From NCBI RefSeq assembly GCF_019352175.1, contig NZ_JACBYI010000003.1, forward strand, positions 266,815 through 330,814: a stretch of 64,000 bases of DNA. The letters run 5' to 3'. The stretch is from Paenibacillus sp. S150 (GTDB taxonomy: Bacteria > Bacillota > Bacilli > Paenibacillales > Paenibacillaceae). The number at the start of each line of letters is the position of its first letter. The stretch's first letter is position 1. A program made the position numbers and the translations under genes. Below the pieces are notes generated by a model, which was not told the DNA's origin, searched no databases, and saw only the letters and a list, made by a program, of their open reading frames with translations. Positions 52,153 through 60,715 of this stretch are shown one piece after another.

Positions 52153-53385
52153 TTACAGCACCCAGTTTCCCTTGCGGAAGACGGGTTCGATGGTGCCGTC
52201 GGCCAATTCGCCGTCGATATCAAGCTCTGCGGAGCCAACCATAAAGTCAACATGCGTCAAGCTCACATTGGCTCCGCGTGCCAGCAGCTCTTCGCTGCCG
52301 AGCGAGGTTCCGCCTTCGATGTTCACCGGGTACGCACTGCCGAGCGCAAAGTGGCAGGAAGCATTCTCGTCGATGCCGGTATTATAAAACACTCTGTTCA
52401 GCCGTGAAATAGGAGAATCATGCGGCACCAGGGCCACTTCCCCCAGATAAGAGGCTCCTTCGTCGGTTTCCAGCAGTGAGGTTAAATGCTCCCGTCCGGA
52501 TGCGGCATCATAAGCCGTTACTTTGCCATCGGTAAAAGTAATCGTAATGCCCTCCACGAGCCGTCCGTTCAAATTCAGCGGAAGCGTGCTTGCCACTGTA
52601 CCGTTGACTCCCTTGCGGTGCGGCATAGTGTATATTTCTTCTGTTGGCATATTTGCCACAAAATATACCCCGCCCGCATTCTCGCCGCCGCCGCCGCGCC
52701 AGAGATGCCCCTCCGGAAGCTCTACATGCAGATCCGTGCCCGGAGCGCGGTAATGCAGGCTTTTGTAGCGTTTGGCATTCATCCGTTCCTGGGATTTCTT
52801 AAGATCGGCAATATGCGCGCGCCAGGCGGCTACCGGGTCCTCGCTGCCGACGCGGTTCATCTGGAATATGGCTTCCCACATGGCTTCCACACGCCGCTCC
52901 TCCGGAAGGTCCGCAAAAACCTTGTCTGCCCACGCCCGCGTAGGCGCCTTAATCAGCGACCAGCTGATCCGGTTATTGCGGGTGTAGCTCTGATATTTCC
53001 TGCGTGCAACGGCCGCCGCCTTCACTGCGGCTGACACCTTCCGGGAGTCGATGCCGCGGAACAATTCCGGATCAGGCACTTTAATATGTAAAATGGCTCC
53101 GCCCTCTTCCGCGAAGCCCTCCAGCATATCTGCATGCCACGCCGGATAGTATTCAAAAGAATCGTCCGCAGCCTTTTCGTAGCGAATGCGTGTTACCTTC
53201 TCGTCATCCCAATCCACAAGCACATATTTGGCGCCAGCTTCGTACGCCTTGCCTACAATCAGGCGGGTAAGCCCGGCAGTTTCCAGCGGCGAATGAATCA
53301 TCAGCACTTGCCCGGGCTGCACATTCACTCCGACCTTAACAACCAGATCTGCGTATTTCTCAAGCATCATATCAAAATCCTTCAT
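52153..53385 (-). CDS. M29-family metallo-aminopeptidase (AmpS/aminopeptidase T)
   Basis: 410 residues, the usual family length, from ATG 53385 with GGAGGAAACG upstream; the frame opens 36 codons earlier without a site. A two-metal enzyme that removes N-terminal residues from peptides in the cytosol. The metal-ligand region is visible at the C-terminus (GGTSLGSEELLARG, then LTHVDFMVGSAELDIDG), and NVEGG and ASCHFALG are conserved. Monocistronic with its own terminator. Confidence 0.9.
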   Translation of the reverse strand: MKDFDMMLEKYADLVVKVGVNVQPGQVLMIHSPLETAGLTRLIVGKAYEAGAKYVLVDWDDEKVTRIRYEKAADDSFEYYPAWHADMLEGFAEEGGAILHIKVPDPELFRGIDSRKVSAAVKAAAVARRKYQSYTRNNRISWSLIKAPTRAWADKVFADLPEERRVEAMWEAIFQMNRVGSEDPVAAWRAHIADLKKSQERMNAKRYKSLHYRAPGTDLHVELPEGHLWRGGGGENAGGVYFVANMPTEEIYTMPHRKGVNGTVASTLPLNLNGRLVEGITITFTDGKVTAYDAASGREHLTSLLETDEGASYLGEVALVPHDSPISRLNRVFYNTGIDENASCHFALGSAYPVNIEGGTSLGSEELLARGANVSLTHVDFMVGSAELDIDGELADGTIEPVFRKGNWVL

Positions 53386-53600
53386 CGCTTCGTTTCCTCC
53401 GTATCTTTGATTGCTGTTATCTGACAGAAAGATAAACACTTCTGTTATTTTAACGCAAAATGCCGGAGGTGGCGATTTTTTTGCAGTAAACATTGCCTCT
53501 CAAAGAGTCGCTTCAGCTTTCTTGCCGGCTGCCGCGGCTTTAATCCTTATTCATTTCCAATGTATATTTATTCATCTCTGCTCCTGAAAAAAGCCTCGGC

Positions 53601-53948
53601 CTATTTCTTCTCCACCTGCAGCAATGTAACCTTCTTAACCTTATAGGTATGCGAGATATTGTCTTCCTGGATGATATTCAGCTTGGTCAGACCGGCAATC
53701 TTCGCGGGGTCGGCTTTGGAGAGCAGCCGCCATACCTCTGGGTCGGATAAAGTCTGATACAGCTTGTCATCATCATATTCTTTACGGTTTTGCGTGACCA
53801 GCTTCACCTTGTAGCTGCCGATCTCGCTGTCCGTTTCCCCCTTTTCGGCGCAGTATGCCAGGATGTCCTGACGCAGCTCGCCCAGTTCCTTCTCAAGCTC
53901 CTTTTGCTTGATCTTAAGCTTATAATATTGCTGCACCTTCTTCTCCAT
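53601..53948 (-). CDS. Coiled-coil protein of unknown function
   Basis: 115 residues. The first 40 are a strongly charged coiled coil (KLKIKQKELEKELGELRQDI). The rest is mixed and ends in a Lys-rich strand (YKVKKVTLLQVEKK). GGAGAGGAG precedes the ATG at a distance of 12 bases. The composition and size recall small phage recombination-associated or siphovirus Gp157-like proteins, but I do not recognise a family. Transcribed divergently from the VanZ-RDD gene. Confidence 0.65.
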   Translation of the reverse strand: MEKKVQQYYKLKIKQKELEKELGELRQDILAYCAEKGETDSEIGSYKVKLVTQNRKEYDDDKLYQTLSDPEVWRLLSKADPAKIAGLTKLNIIQEDNISHTYKVKKVTLLQVEKK

Positions 53949-54087
53949 GCTGCTTCACACTCCTCTCCAGACATATGTATGCCGGGGAAGCACAATAAAT
54001 AAGTTGTGATCTTGCTCAATGAACACTATAATATCTGAAATGTCTGAATTGCACTGCATTTACTACCCTACATATGGCAGGTGGACC

Positions 54088-55221
54088 ATGTTTCAATCCT
54101 ATCTTTTTCCAATCTCCTATGCATTCATGTCTTTTCCGGTGGCGGCGCTGCTGTTCACGCTCCCCTTTATGGTTGTTCAATACCGGAGGCATGGCTATAT
54201 CAACAAAGTCAGAGCGCTTGTTCTTTATCTGCTGCTGCTCTACTTGCTGAACGCCTTCTATCTGGTCATGCTCCCGATGCCGGCTTCGCGGCATAATCTC
54301 CCGCCTTCCGGCAGCATGATCCAGCACATCCCGCTCCAATTCATTCAGGATATCAGGCGCAGCTCCGCCTTTAACGCGGAGGACCCCGCTTCCTACCTGC
54401 TGCTCCTGCAGCTGCCGGAATTCCTGCAAGCCCTCTTCAATGTGGTGCTGCTGGTGCCGTTCGGCTTATTCCTCGGGTATTATTTCCGGACACGCTGGGT
54501 GGTTTGCATTCTGCTCTCCTTTATCCTTTCGCTTCTGTTCGAGCTTACCCAGATTACGGGCATCTACGGCTTCTTTGATTATCCCTACCGGATTTTCGAT
54601 GTCGACGACCTGATTACCAACACCCTTGGCGGAATTATGGGCTACCGGATTGCGCTCTGGATATCCGGACTGCTTCCGCGTATCGAACAGCTGGATAGCC
54701 GGGTTGATTTATCGGCCAAAAGAGTCACGTATACCCGCAGGGGCATCGCCTTTCTGCTGGATGCCCCAATCTGGATGACCGCCTTCCTGCTGCTCCATTC
54801 GTGGCAGCTGCCGGGCGCTTACTGGATTACAACCGCATTTTATTTCGTGCTTGTCCCGGCCTGCACCTGCGGGCGGACCTTCGGCAAATGGATCGTACGC
54901 ATCCGGATCAGCGCCCAGCCCGGCCACAACCGGTTATGGGGCCTGATTGTAAAATATATGCTCCTGTATGGAATTCTGCTGGGAGCAAATGGTATTCTCT
55001 TTGCCCCTTCCTTTCTGCCCGGTCTGCCTCGGCAATGGACGGGAATTCTGTACGGCGCGGCAGTGCTCATGGATTTTATCTTTTTCATCCACCTGTTAAT
55101 CCGGGGATTCCAGCGGAACCCTGTGCTCGTGTATGAGCAATTGAGCCGGACACGCAGCATCATTGCCTGGCCCGACAAGCAGCACAAGCAGCACGAAAAC
55201 GCCATGGCAGATTCCGTATAA
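54088..55221 (+). CDS. VanZ-RDD membrane protein
   Basis: 377 residues from ATG 54088, with CAGGTGG just upstream; the frame opens 23 codons earlier. The N-terminal 200 residues are a VanZ-like domain with several helices (LYLLLLYLLNAFYLVMLPMP; FNVVLLVPFGLFLGYYFR; FDVDDLITNTLGGIMGYRIA). The C-terminal 150 residues are an RDD domain (RRGIAFLLDAPIWMTAFLLL; TFGKWIVRIRI). VanZ relatives contribute low-level teicoplanin resistance in enterococci; the function of the VanZ-RDD fusion is unknown. Located in the cytoplasmic membrane. Confidence 0.85.
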   Translation: MFQSYLFPISYAFMSFPVAALLFTLPFMVVQYRRHGYINKVRALVLYLLLLYLLNAFYLVMLPMPASRHNLPPSGSMIQHIPLQFIQDIRRSSAFNAEDPASYLLLLQLPEFLQALFNVVLLVPFGLFLGYYFRTRWVVCILLSFILSLLFELTQITGIYGFFDYPYRIFDVDDLITNTLGGIMGYRIALWISGLLPRIEQLDSRVDLSAKRVTYTRRGIAFLLDAPIWMTAFLLLHSWQLPGAYWITTAFYFVLVPACTCGRTFGKWIVRIRISAQPGHNRLWGLIVKYMLLYGILLGANGILFAPSFLPGLPRQWTGILYGAAVLMDFIFFIHLLIRGFQRNPVLVYEQLSRTRSIIAWPDKQHKQHENAMADSV

Positions 55222-55322
55222 CAGAACAGGTAGTCTCGATGAAGGCTCCCTGTTTCATGTTCTAAACCGGTATAATATAGTAGACAATGCTCTTATTCTT
55301 ATTGATCAAGGGAGATATGATT

Positions 55323-56789
55323 ATGAAAACTGTCCGAACGGCAAGCCCATTGCCAAGAAGCCTGCCCGAAGCGCAAGGAGTACCGTCAACGGCAATCTCC
55401 GCTTTCCTAAATGCTATGGAGCAGCAGCAGCTCGGGCTGCACAGCTTCATGCTGCTTCGCCATGGCACAGTCGCGGCGGAAGGCTGGTGGTCGCCCTACC
55501 GGCCGGAGCTGCCGCATTCCCTGTTTTCACTTAGCAAAAGCTTTACCTCAACGGCGGTAGGGCTGGCAGCGGCGGAAGGGCTTTTTTCGCTGCAGGACAA
55601 GGTTGTTGGCTTCTTTCCCGAAGATGCACCAGCGGAAATCAGCCCCAAGCTCGCACTGATGGACATCAGCCATCTGCTGATGATGGGAAGCGGACACACA
55701 GAGGACACGGCTTCACATATGCTGGGCAGCGAAGACGGAAACTGGGCCAGAGCCTTCCTGGAGCTTCCCGTCCTGAAGACCCCGGGTACCCATTTTCTGT
55801 ACAACACCGGAGCAACGTACATGCTGTCTGCCATTCTGCAAAAAGTAAGCGGTCTCACCCTGCTGGAATATCTGGAGCCCCGCTTGTTTGCTCCGCTGGG
55901 AATCAGCAATCCAACCTGGGAATCCTGCCCGCGGGGAATCAATGCCGGAGGATTCGGATTAAGCGTCACGACCGAGGATATCGCAAAATTCGGACAGCTC
56001 TATTTGCAGCAGGGGATGTGGAATGGCAGACAGCTTCTGTCCAGGGAATGGATTGCTTCCGCAACCTCCAGGCAAATCGACAATCATGACGGCAGCACCG
56101 ATGCCGGCACCAGCGATTGGTCACAGGGCTACGGCTATCTGTTCTGGCGCTGCCGCCATGGAGCGTACCGTGCCGACGGAGCCTTTGGACAATTCTGCAT
56201 AGTGATGCCGGAGCAGGATGCCGTACTGGCCATTACAAGCGGCAGCAGTGACATGCAGAGTATTATGAACGGGGTATGGGAGCATTTGCTGCCTGCCATG
56301 AAAACGGAACCGGGGGACACTGGGAGCGGCTCTGCCGCTGCAGCGGAGCTTACAGCACTTCTCGATCATTTATCCATTCCGCCCGAGCGGCCGCATTCCG
56401 CTTCAGCGCTGGAGAGCGTAGTGGACGGCAACGCATATCGACTGGAGGAAAATCCGCTGCAGCTGGGCAGTTTTGCGGTTTCTTTTGACGACAGCAAGGC
56501 TGTGTTAACGCTGCAAGCCATGTCAGGTGAACAGACGGTCACTCTTGGCCGCGGCGAATGGGCAGAAAGCTCCGCCCAAATTCTGAATCATGCTACGAAC
56601 CTGATTATGGCAAGCTTTACCTGGACCACCGAAGACAAGCTTAAGCTGACTCTGCTGTTCGTGGAAACTCCTTTTTGTCTCAGCATGGAAGCAACTTTTG
56701 GAGAATCTTCCGTTGTGCTCAAGCAGCAATTCAATGTCTCCATGTCCGCCAAAGATCTGGAAGCGGTAACCGTCGGACATTTGGCGTAG
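55323..56789 (+). CDS. Serine hydrolase, beta-lactamase/penicillin-binding family
   Basis: 488 residues. I take ATG 55323 as start, 8 bases after GGGAGAT; ATG 55317 is also possible. The class C-like fold is shown by FSLSKSFTS with the SxxK nucleophile (Ser69-Lys72) and by LYNTGATYMLSAIL for the second active-site strand. No signal peptide is visible, so it is probably cytosolic. The C-terminal 150 residues form a lipocalin-like beta domain. Members include esterases and D-aminopeptidases; the substrate is unknown. Confidence 0.85.
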   Translation: MKTVRTASPLPRSLPEAQGVPSTAISAFLNAMEQQQLGLHSFMLLRHGTVAAEGWWSPYRPELPHSLFSLSKSFTSTAVGLAAAEGLFSLQDKVVGFFPEDAPAEISPKLALMDISHLLMMGSGHTEDTASHMLGSEDGNWARAFLELPVLKTPGTHFLYNTGATYMLSAILQKVSGLTLLEYLEPRLFAPLGISNPTWESCPRGINAGGFGLSVTTEDIAKFGQLYLQQGMWNGRQLLSREWIASATSRQIDNHDGSTDAGTSDWSQGYGYLFWRCRHGAYRADGAFGQFCIVMPEQDAVLAITSGSSDMQSIMNGVWEHLLPAMKTEPGDTGSGSAAAAELTALLDHLSIPPERPHSASALESVVDGNAYRLEENPLQLGSFAVSFDDSKAVLTLQAMSGEQTVTLGRGEWAESSAQILNHATNLIMASFTWTTEDKLKLTLLFVETPFCLSMEATFGESSVVLKQQFNVSMSAKDLEAVTVGHLA

Positions 56790-56811
56790 ACGTTCGCTGC
56801 GGACAAGCAGA

Positions 56812-56906
56812 AACGGCTGCGCCGTCCTTATAAGGGACGGGGCGTTTCAGAGGGAAATAGAAGGATCATCATTTAATGTGCAAAGCATATAAATTCTATT
56901 TTTAAG
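56812..56906 (+). repeat. REP-like element of about 95 bp, copy 2
   Basis: AAACGGCTGCGCCGTCC with its hairpin partner GGACGGGGCGTTT, then AAATAGAAGGATCAT, then GCAAAGCATATAAATTCTAT and TTTTAAG. Same order as 51303-51397; it leads straight into the exoA terminator. Confidence 0.7.
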
Positions 56907-56946
56907 AAAAGGGCCATACACCCCCTTGCGGGATGCACGGCCCTTG
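56907..56946 (-). terminator. Terminator of the exonuclease III gene
   Basis: AAGGGCCGTGCATCCC pairs with GGGTGTATGGCCCTT, followed on the minus strand by TTCTTAAAAA. Some bidirectional potential. Confidence 0.8.
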
Positions 56947-56970
56947 TTCAAGTTTCGCTAATACAGCGTA

Positions 56971-57741
56971 TTATTCCGGTATGCCTTCCTCAAGCTGTAA
57001 AATTACCGGACAGTGATCGCTGCCCATTACACCGCACTCCATCCCCGCTATTTCCAGCTGCGGTGCAAGCCGTGTGGAGGCCAGAAAGTAATCAATGCGC
57101 CAGCCCACGTTCCGCTCCCTGATTTTTGGCATATAGGACCACCAGGTATACGCTCCCTCCTGATCGGGATGCAGGTGTCTGAACGTATCAACGAAGCCCG
57201 ACTCCAGCAATGCCGTCATTTTCCCCCGCTCTTCATCGGTGAAGCCTGAGTTTCCGCGGTTGGCCTTTGCGTTCTTCAAATCGATCTCCTGATGGGCAAC
57301 ATTCAGATCTCCGCACACCAGCACCGGCTTGCTCCGGTCCAGCTCCAGCAGATAGCTGCGGAAACGGTCCTCCCATTCCATTCTGTACTCCAGTCTCGTC
57401 AGATCGCGCTTGGCATTCGGTGTATAGACATTCACCAGGTAAAAGCCGCCAAATTCCAATGTGATCATCCGTCCCTCGGGCTCCGAATCCTCCTCCATGC
57501 CGTATCTTACCGAGAGCGGCTTGATTTTGGTGAAAACCGCCGTTCCCGAATAACCTTTTTTGGCCGCATAATTCCAGTACTGCACGTACTCTTCTCCCAG
57601 CTCCAGCAGAATCTGTCCTCCCTGAAGCTTAGTCTCCTGAACACAGAAGATATCTGCGGCAGCCTCTTTGAAGTAATTCATGAAGCCTTTGCTCACACAG
57701 GCTCTTAGCCCGTTCACATTCCAGGACACCAGCTTGATCAT
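56971..57741 (-). CDS. exoA: Exodeoxyribonuclease III (AP endonuclease)
   Basis: 256 residues. All motifs of the xth family are present: LVSWNVNGLRACV, FCVQETKLQ (metal-binding Glu), VYTPN, LVCGDLNVAHQEIDL (Asp/Asn), and MGSDHCPVILQL (catalytic His). It removes abasic sites and blocked 3-prime ends in base excision repair. Shine-Dalgarno AAGGAGAG is 6-7 bases from the ATG. Monocistronic with terminator. Confidence 0.95.
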   Translation of the reverse strand: MIKLVSWNVNGLRACVSKGFMNYFKEAAADIFCVQETKLQGGQILLELGEEYVQYWNYAAKKGYSGTAVFTKIKPLSVRYGMEEDSEPEGRMITLEFGGFYLVNVYTPNAKRDLTRLEYRMEWEDRFRSYLLELDRSKPVLVCGDLNVAHQEIDLKNAKANRGNSGFTDEERGKMTALLESGFVDTFRHLHPDQEGAYTWWSYMPKIRERNVGWRIDYFLASTRLAPQLEIAGMECGVMGSDHCPVILQLEEGIPE

Positions 57742-57961
57742 CTTTACTCTCCTTACTATTAACAGAATTATTCTCAGTTTAACATACTATAAGCTTCTGA
57801 ATGTCCTGTCCGGCTCACTTCCACTATATTCCATAGAATCACAAACAGCCCTCTTCCGCCATGGAAGGGGCTAATTGCCGGCTGCACCGGCATCTATTAG
57901 GCAGCTATTAAATTGTGCTAATCTCCCAAGACATTCGTCAATGCAATAAGAGATTAGCCGA

Positions 57962-57975
57962 ATAGAATATTCTAT
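57962..57975. promoter_or_regulatory. Perfect palindrome before the 95-residue gene
   Basis: ATAGAATATTCTAT, 14 bp, located 24 bp ahead of the ATG at 57999, between an AT-rich promoter-like stretch and the Shine-Dalgarno. Could be a repressor operator; the protein is unknown. Confidence 0.4.
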
Positions 57976-57998
57976 AAAATGAAAAGGAGGTCGTTACC

Positions 57999-58286
57999 AT
58001 GGCTATCTTGTTGCCGCAACAATTCTTCAATCTGGCTCCCTCTGTGGGCAAATCCTACTACGAAAACCTTGCCGGTGGCATCAATGCGGCTGTAACCGTA
58101 AATAACAACTCTACATTTCCTGTGGATCTTGTAATTTACCGGGTCAACGCTGCTGTCGTCACTTATATTATCCCTGCACAGAACAGCCTCACACTGTCCG
58201 TTAATGATCTGCTGGTTGCCGCTCTTCTCAGCTCGGCTGCCGGGCCAGCATTCGGCACAATCGAAGTTGCAACTTCAGATTTCTAA
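57999..58286 (+). CDS. Small beta-rich protein, possibly spore-appendage (Ena/DUF3992-like)
   Basis: 95 residues. A short helical start (LLPQQFFNLAPSVGKSYYEN) is followed by strands rich in N/T/V: NAAVTVNNNSTFPVDLVIYR and YIIPAQNSLTLSVNDL, ending FGTIEVATSDF. This recalls the jelly-roll subunits of S-type endospore appendages, but those carry N-terminal cysteines for covalent stacking, and this protein has none, so I hold the name loosely. AAAAGGAGG precedes the ATG. No signal peptide. Single gene with hairpins after it. Confidence 0.5.
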   Translation: MAILLPQQFFNLAPSVGKSYYENLAGGINAAVTVNNNSTFPVDLVIYRVNAAVVTYIIPAQNSLTLSVNDLLVAALLSSAAGPAFGTIEVATSDF

Positions 58287-58337
58287 GATAATGCCAGAGT
58301 ATCCCCCTCATACTCTCTCATGATCATTCCTCCGCTC

Positions 58338-58372
58338 AAACATCCCTGGCCGCCTGCCGGACGGGGATGTTT
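58338..58372. terminator. Bidirectional terminator between the small protein gene and citrate synthase
   Basis: AAACATCCC/GGGATGTTT stem with inner pairs. A second hairpin GAGTATCCCCCTCATACTC is at 58297-58315. Confidence 0.6.
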
Positions 58373-58382
58373 GGCATGCTTA

Positions 58383-59486
58383 TTAAAACTCATTTTCGGG
58401 CATCGGTCCGGTATAGACGGATTGCGGACGAAAAATCCGGTTGTTGGCGGCCTGCTCCATAATATGGGCTGTCCAGCCGATAATTCTTCCGGCCGTGAAT
58501 GTCGGGGTGAAAATTTCCGGCGCAAGCTCCAGTGCCTTCAGAATGGCGGCGGCATAAAACTCCACATTGGTGAACAGTCTGCGGCCAGGCTTGTATTCTT
58601 CAAGCAGACGGATAGCGGTAGCTTCCACATAAAGCGCCAGGTCAAAGGAAGCGTCTTTGCCGATCATTTCCTGGGTCGCGATCTGCAGCGCTTCCGCGCG
58701 TGGATCTTTGGTCTTGTAGATCCGGTGGCCGAAGCCCATGATCTTGGCTCCGCCCTCCAGCGCATTGCGCAGCCACGGCTCTGCCCGCTCCTTCGTCCCG
58801 ATGTCCTCAAGCATGGAAATCACCTCATAAGGTGCACCGCCATGCAGCGGCCCTTTCATGGCGCCGATCGCTCCGCTGACCGCAGCGCACATATCCGATT
58901 CGGTAGACAGCACCACGCGGGCGGCGAAGGTTGAAGCATTCATGCCATGCTCCATGCACAGAATCAGGTAAGCACTGAGCGCCTGTACATGGGCTTCCGT
59001 CGGCTTAAGTCCAGTCAGCATATATAAATAGTTGGCGGCATGCCCAAGTTCTGATAACGGTTCCAGAGGTGGTAATCCCTGTAGCGTACGGTATCTGTAT
59101 GCAATGATCGTCGGAAGGATCGCCGCCAATCTTACCGCCTGCCCTTGAGCCGGAGGCCAAGCCGTGTTCCCCTGCTCCCCCAGAGCGGCCACTGTGCTCT
59201 GCAGCACCAGCATCGTCGGCACGGAAGCGGGCATCAGATCAATCATCCGGCGGATGTACTCCGGCAGCTGCCGGGACGCGGCCATCTCGCTCTTCAGCAG
59301 CTCCAGCGCTTCCGCTGACGGCAGATGCCCATTCCACAATAAATAAGCCACTTCTTCATAGCCGCGTGTCACGGCAAGCTCTTTTGCCCAATATCCCCGG
59401 TATACCAGATAACCCTTTTCCCCATCCACCAAGCCGATGTCAGTCTCTCCTGCAACTACGCCTTCCAATCCGGTCACTTTTGCCAT
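58383..59486 (-). CDS. Citrate synthase/2-methylcitrate synthase (CitA-like)
   Basis: 367 residues from ATG 59486 (AAAGGGG upstream); the frame opens 23 codons earlier without a site. Short Gram-positive type: GLEGVVAGETDIGLVDGE, then the catalytic histidines in PLHGGAPYEV and GFGHRIYKTKDPRA, and the Asp region near TNVEFYAAAILKAL. Condenses acetyl-CoA with oxaloacetate (or propionyl-CoA). Which substrate dominates cannot be read from sequence. The XRE regulator gene lies 111 bp upstream in the same direction. Confidence 0.88.
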   Translation of the reverse strand: MAKVTGLEGVVAGETDIGLVDGEKGYLVYRGYWAKELAVTRGYEEVAYLLWNGHLPSAEALELLKSEMAASRQLPEYIRRMIDLMPASVPTMLVLQSTVAALGEQGNTAWPPAQGQAVRLAAILPTIIAYRYRTLQGLPPLEPLSELGHAANYLYMLTGLKPTEAHVQALSAYLILCMEHGMNASTFAARVVLSTESDMCAAVSGAIGAMKGPLHGGAPYEVISMLEDIGTKERAEPWLRNALEGGAKIMGFGHRIYKTKDPRAEALQIATQEMIGKDASFDLALYVEATAIRLLEEYKPGRRLFTNVEFYAAAILKALELAPEIFTPTFTAGRIIGWTAHIMEQAANNRIFRPQSVYTGPMPENEF

Positions 59487-59596
59487 TATTCTTTGCCCCT
59501 TTTCCGATTCAATAAGAATTGAACATAATAATAGGAGTATAAACTTCAAATCCAATATTGCATATTTATAATTTTTTATGAATTCATAAATATATT

Positions 59597-60454
59597 TTAT
59601 CGTTGCTCCTGGACCTGCTGATCCATAAGCTGTTTGAGCTTGGCTTCAGTATTGGAATCCCCCGCCGGCGTATAAATGCTGCAGCGCAGGTCTGTGCTGC
59701 CATGGACCTGAAGCGAGGTCAGATGGAAGAGCATTTTGCCGGCTTTGGCATGCCGGAATTCAAGGACCACATCCGGAGCCGAACTGACCCTGCTCTCCTC
59801 CCAGAGCCCGTTGAACTCCGGGTGCCGCTGCTTCATCTCGGCAATGAAATCATCATACCAGCGGTCCTCCACATACCGGCCGTAATAGGCTCGGAAGATC
59901 GCTAGATACCCTCGGACGAACTGCTCCCAATTCACGGCGAGACGCTTGAATTCCTTGCGCGCGAACAGCAGCGAGATCATATTCCGTTCCTCCGGCGGCA
60001 GCATGGCAAAGTCAAGGAAGACATGGGCCGCCGCCTCATTCCAGCCCACAATGCCGCAGCGGCGGTCCGAGATCAGGGTCGGGCAGGTAGTCAGCTCCTG
60101 GAGAATCTTCTCCAGGGAAGGGCTGATCACGGAAATTTCCTCCTGCGGATAAGGCGCAGCCCCGGGGCCGTTCTCCAGCGCCAGGGCAAATAAATAGCTG
60201 CGCTCATCTTGGGTTAGCTGCAAAGCGGCGGCAATACAATCCAATACGGAAGGCGATACTTTAATATCCCGGCCCTGTTCCAGCCAGGTGTACCAGGTAT
60301 TGCTCACTCCGGCGAGCTGTGCAACCTCTTCCCTCCGCAGACCCGGAGTGCGCCTGCGTGCGCCCTGGGGGAGCCCCGCGGAAGCGGGGGATATCGCCGC
60401 CCGCCGCGCCTTTAAGAAATCCGATAAGGCCTGCAGCCTTGTCTGAGTAGCCAT
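59597..60454 (-). CDS. XRE-family regulator with MmyB-type ligand domain
   Basis: 285 residues. N-terminal helix-turn-helix (RRTPGLRREEVAQLAGVSNT then WYTWLEQGRDIKVSPSVLD). The C-terminal MmyB-like domain shows TLISDRRCGIVGWNEAAAH and EFNGLWEESRV. In Streptomyces this fold binds fatty-acid-like ligands, so a lipid or acyl signal is possible. It stands just upstream of the citrate synthase gene and divergent from the fabF-like gene, either of which could be its target. Confidence 0.87.
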   Translation of the reverse strand: MATQTRLQALSDFLKARRAAISPASAGLPQGARRRTPGLRREEVAQLAGVSNTWYTWLEQGRDIKVSPSVLDCIAAALQLTQDERSYLFALALENGPGAAPYPQEEISVISPSLEKILQELTTCPTLISDRRCGIVGWNEAAAHVFLDFAMLPPEERNMISLLFARKEFKRLAVNWEQFVRGYLAIFRAYYGRYVEDRWYDDFIAEMKQRHPEFNGLWEESRVSSAPDVVLEFRHAKAGKMLFHLTSLQVHGSTDLRCSIYTPAGDSNTEAKLKQLMDQQVQEQR

Positions 60455-60576
60455 GATCGATACGCCTCTTCCTGAATCTATGTTTGGATAGTAGTAATTA
60501 TACTATGATAAATGCCAACTTGTAATAGGATAAATTAAGTGAAAAAATAAACGTATCACGATCATGGCAGCTTGCT

Positions 60577-60704
60577 TATGCTTTCGAAGCCAGTTTTGCC
60601 GAAGCAAGGCCACAGTAGTCAATGCTAACAAAACTAAGTTTATGCTTTCGAAGCCAGTTTTGCCGAAGCAAGGCCACAGTAGTCAATGCTAACAAAACTT
60701 TTAG
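60577..60704 (+). repeat. 64-bp leader element in tandem (two copies) ahead of the fabF-like gene
   Basis: Copies start at 60577 and 60641 and are nearly identical apart from their last bases. Each reads TATGCTTTCGAAGCCAGTTTT..., and the arms AGTTTTG and CAAAACT can pair. The last arm runs into TTTTAGGGGG, the Shine-Dalgarno of the gene. Same plan as the 66-bp repeats before telA. Confidence 0.85.
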
Positions 60705-60715
60705 GGGGATTTATA

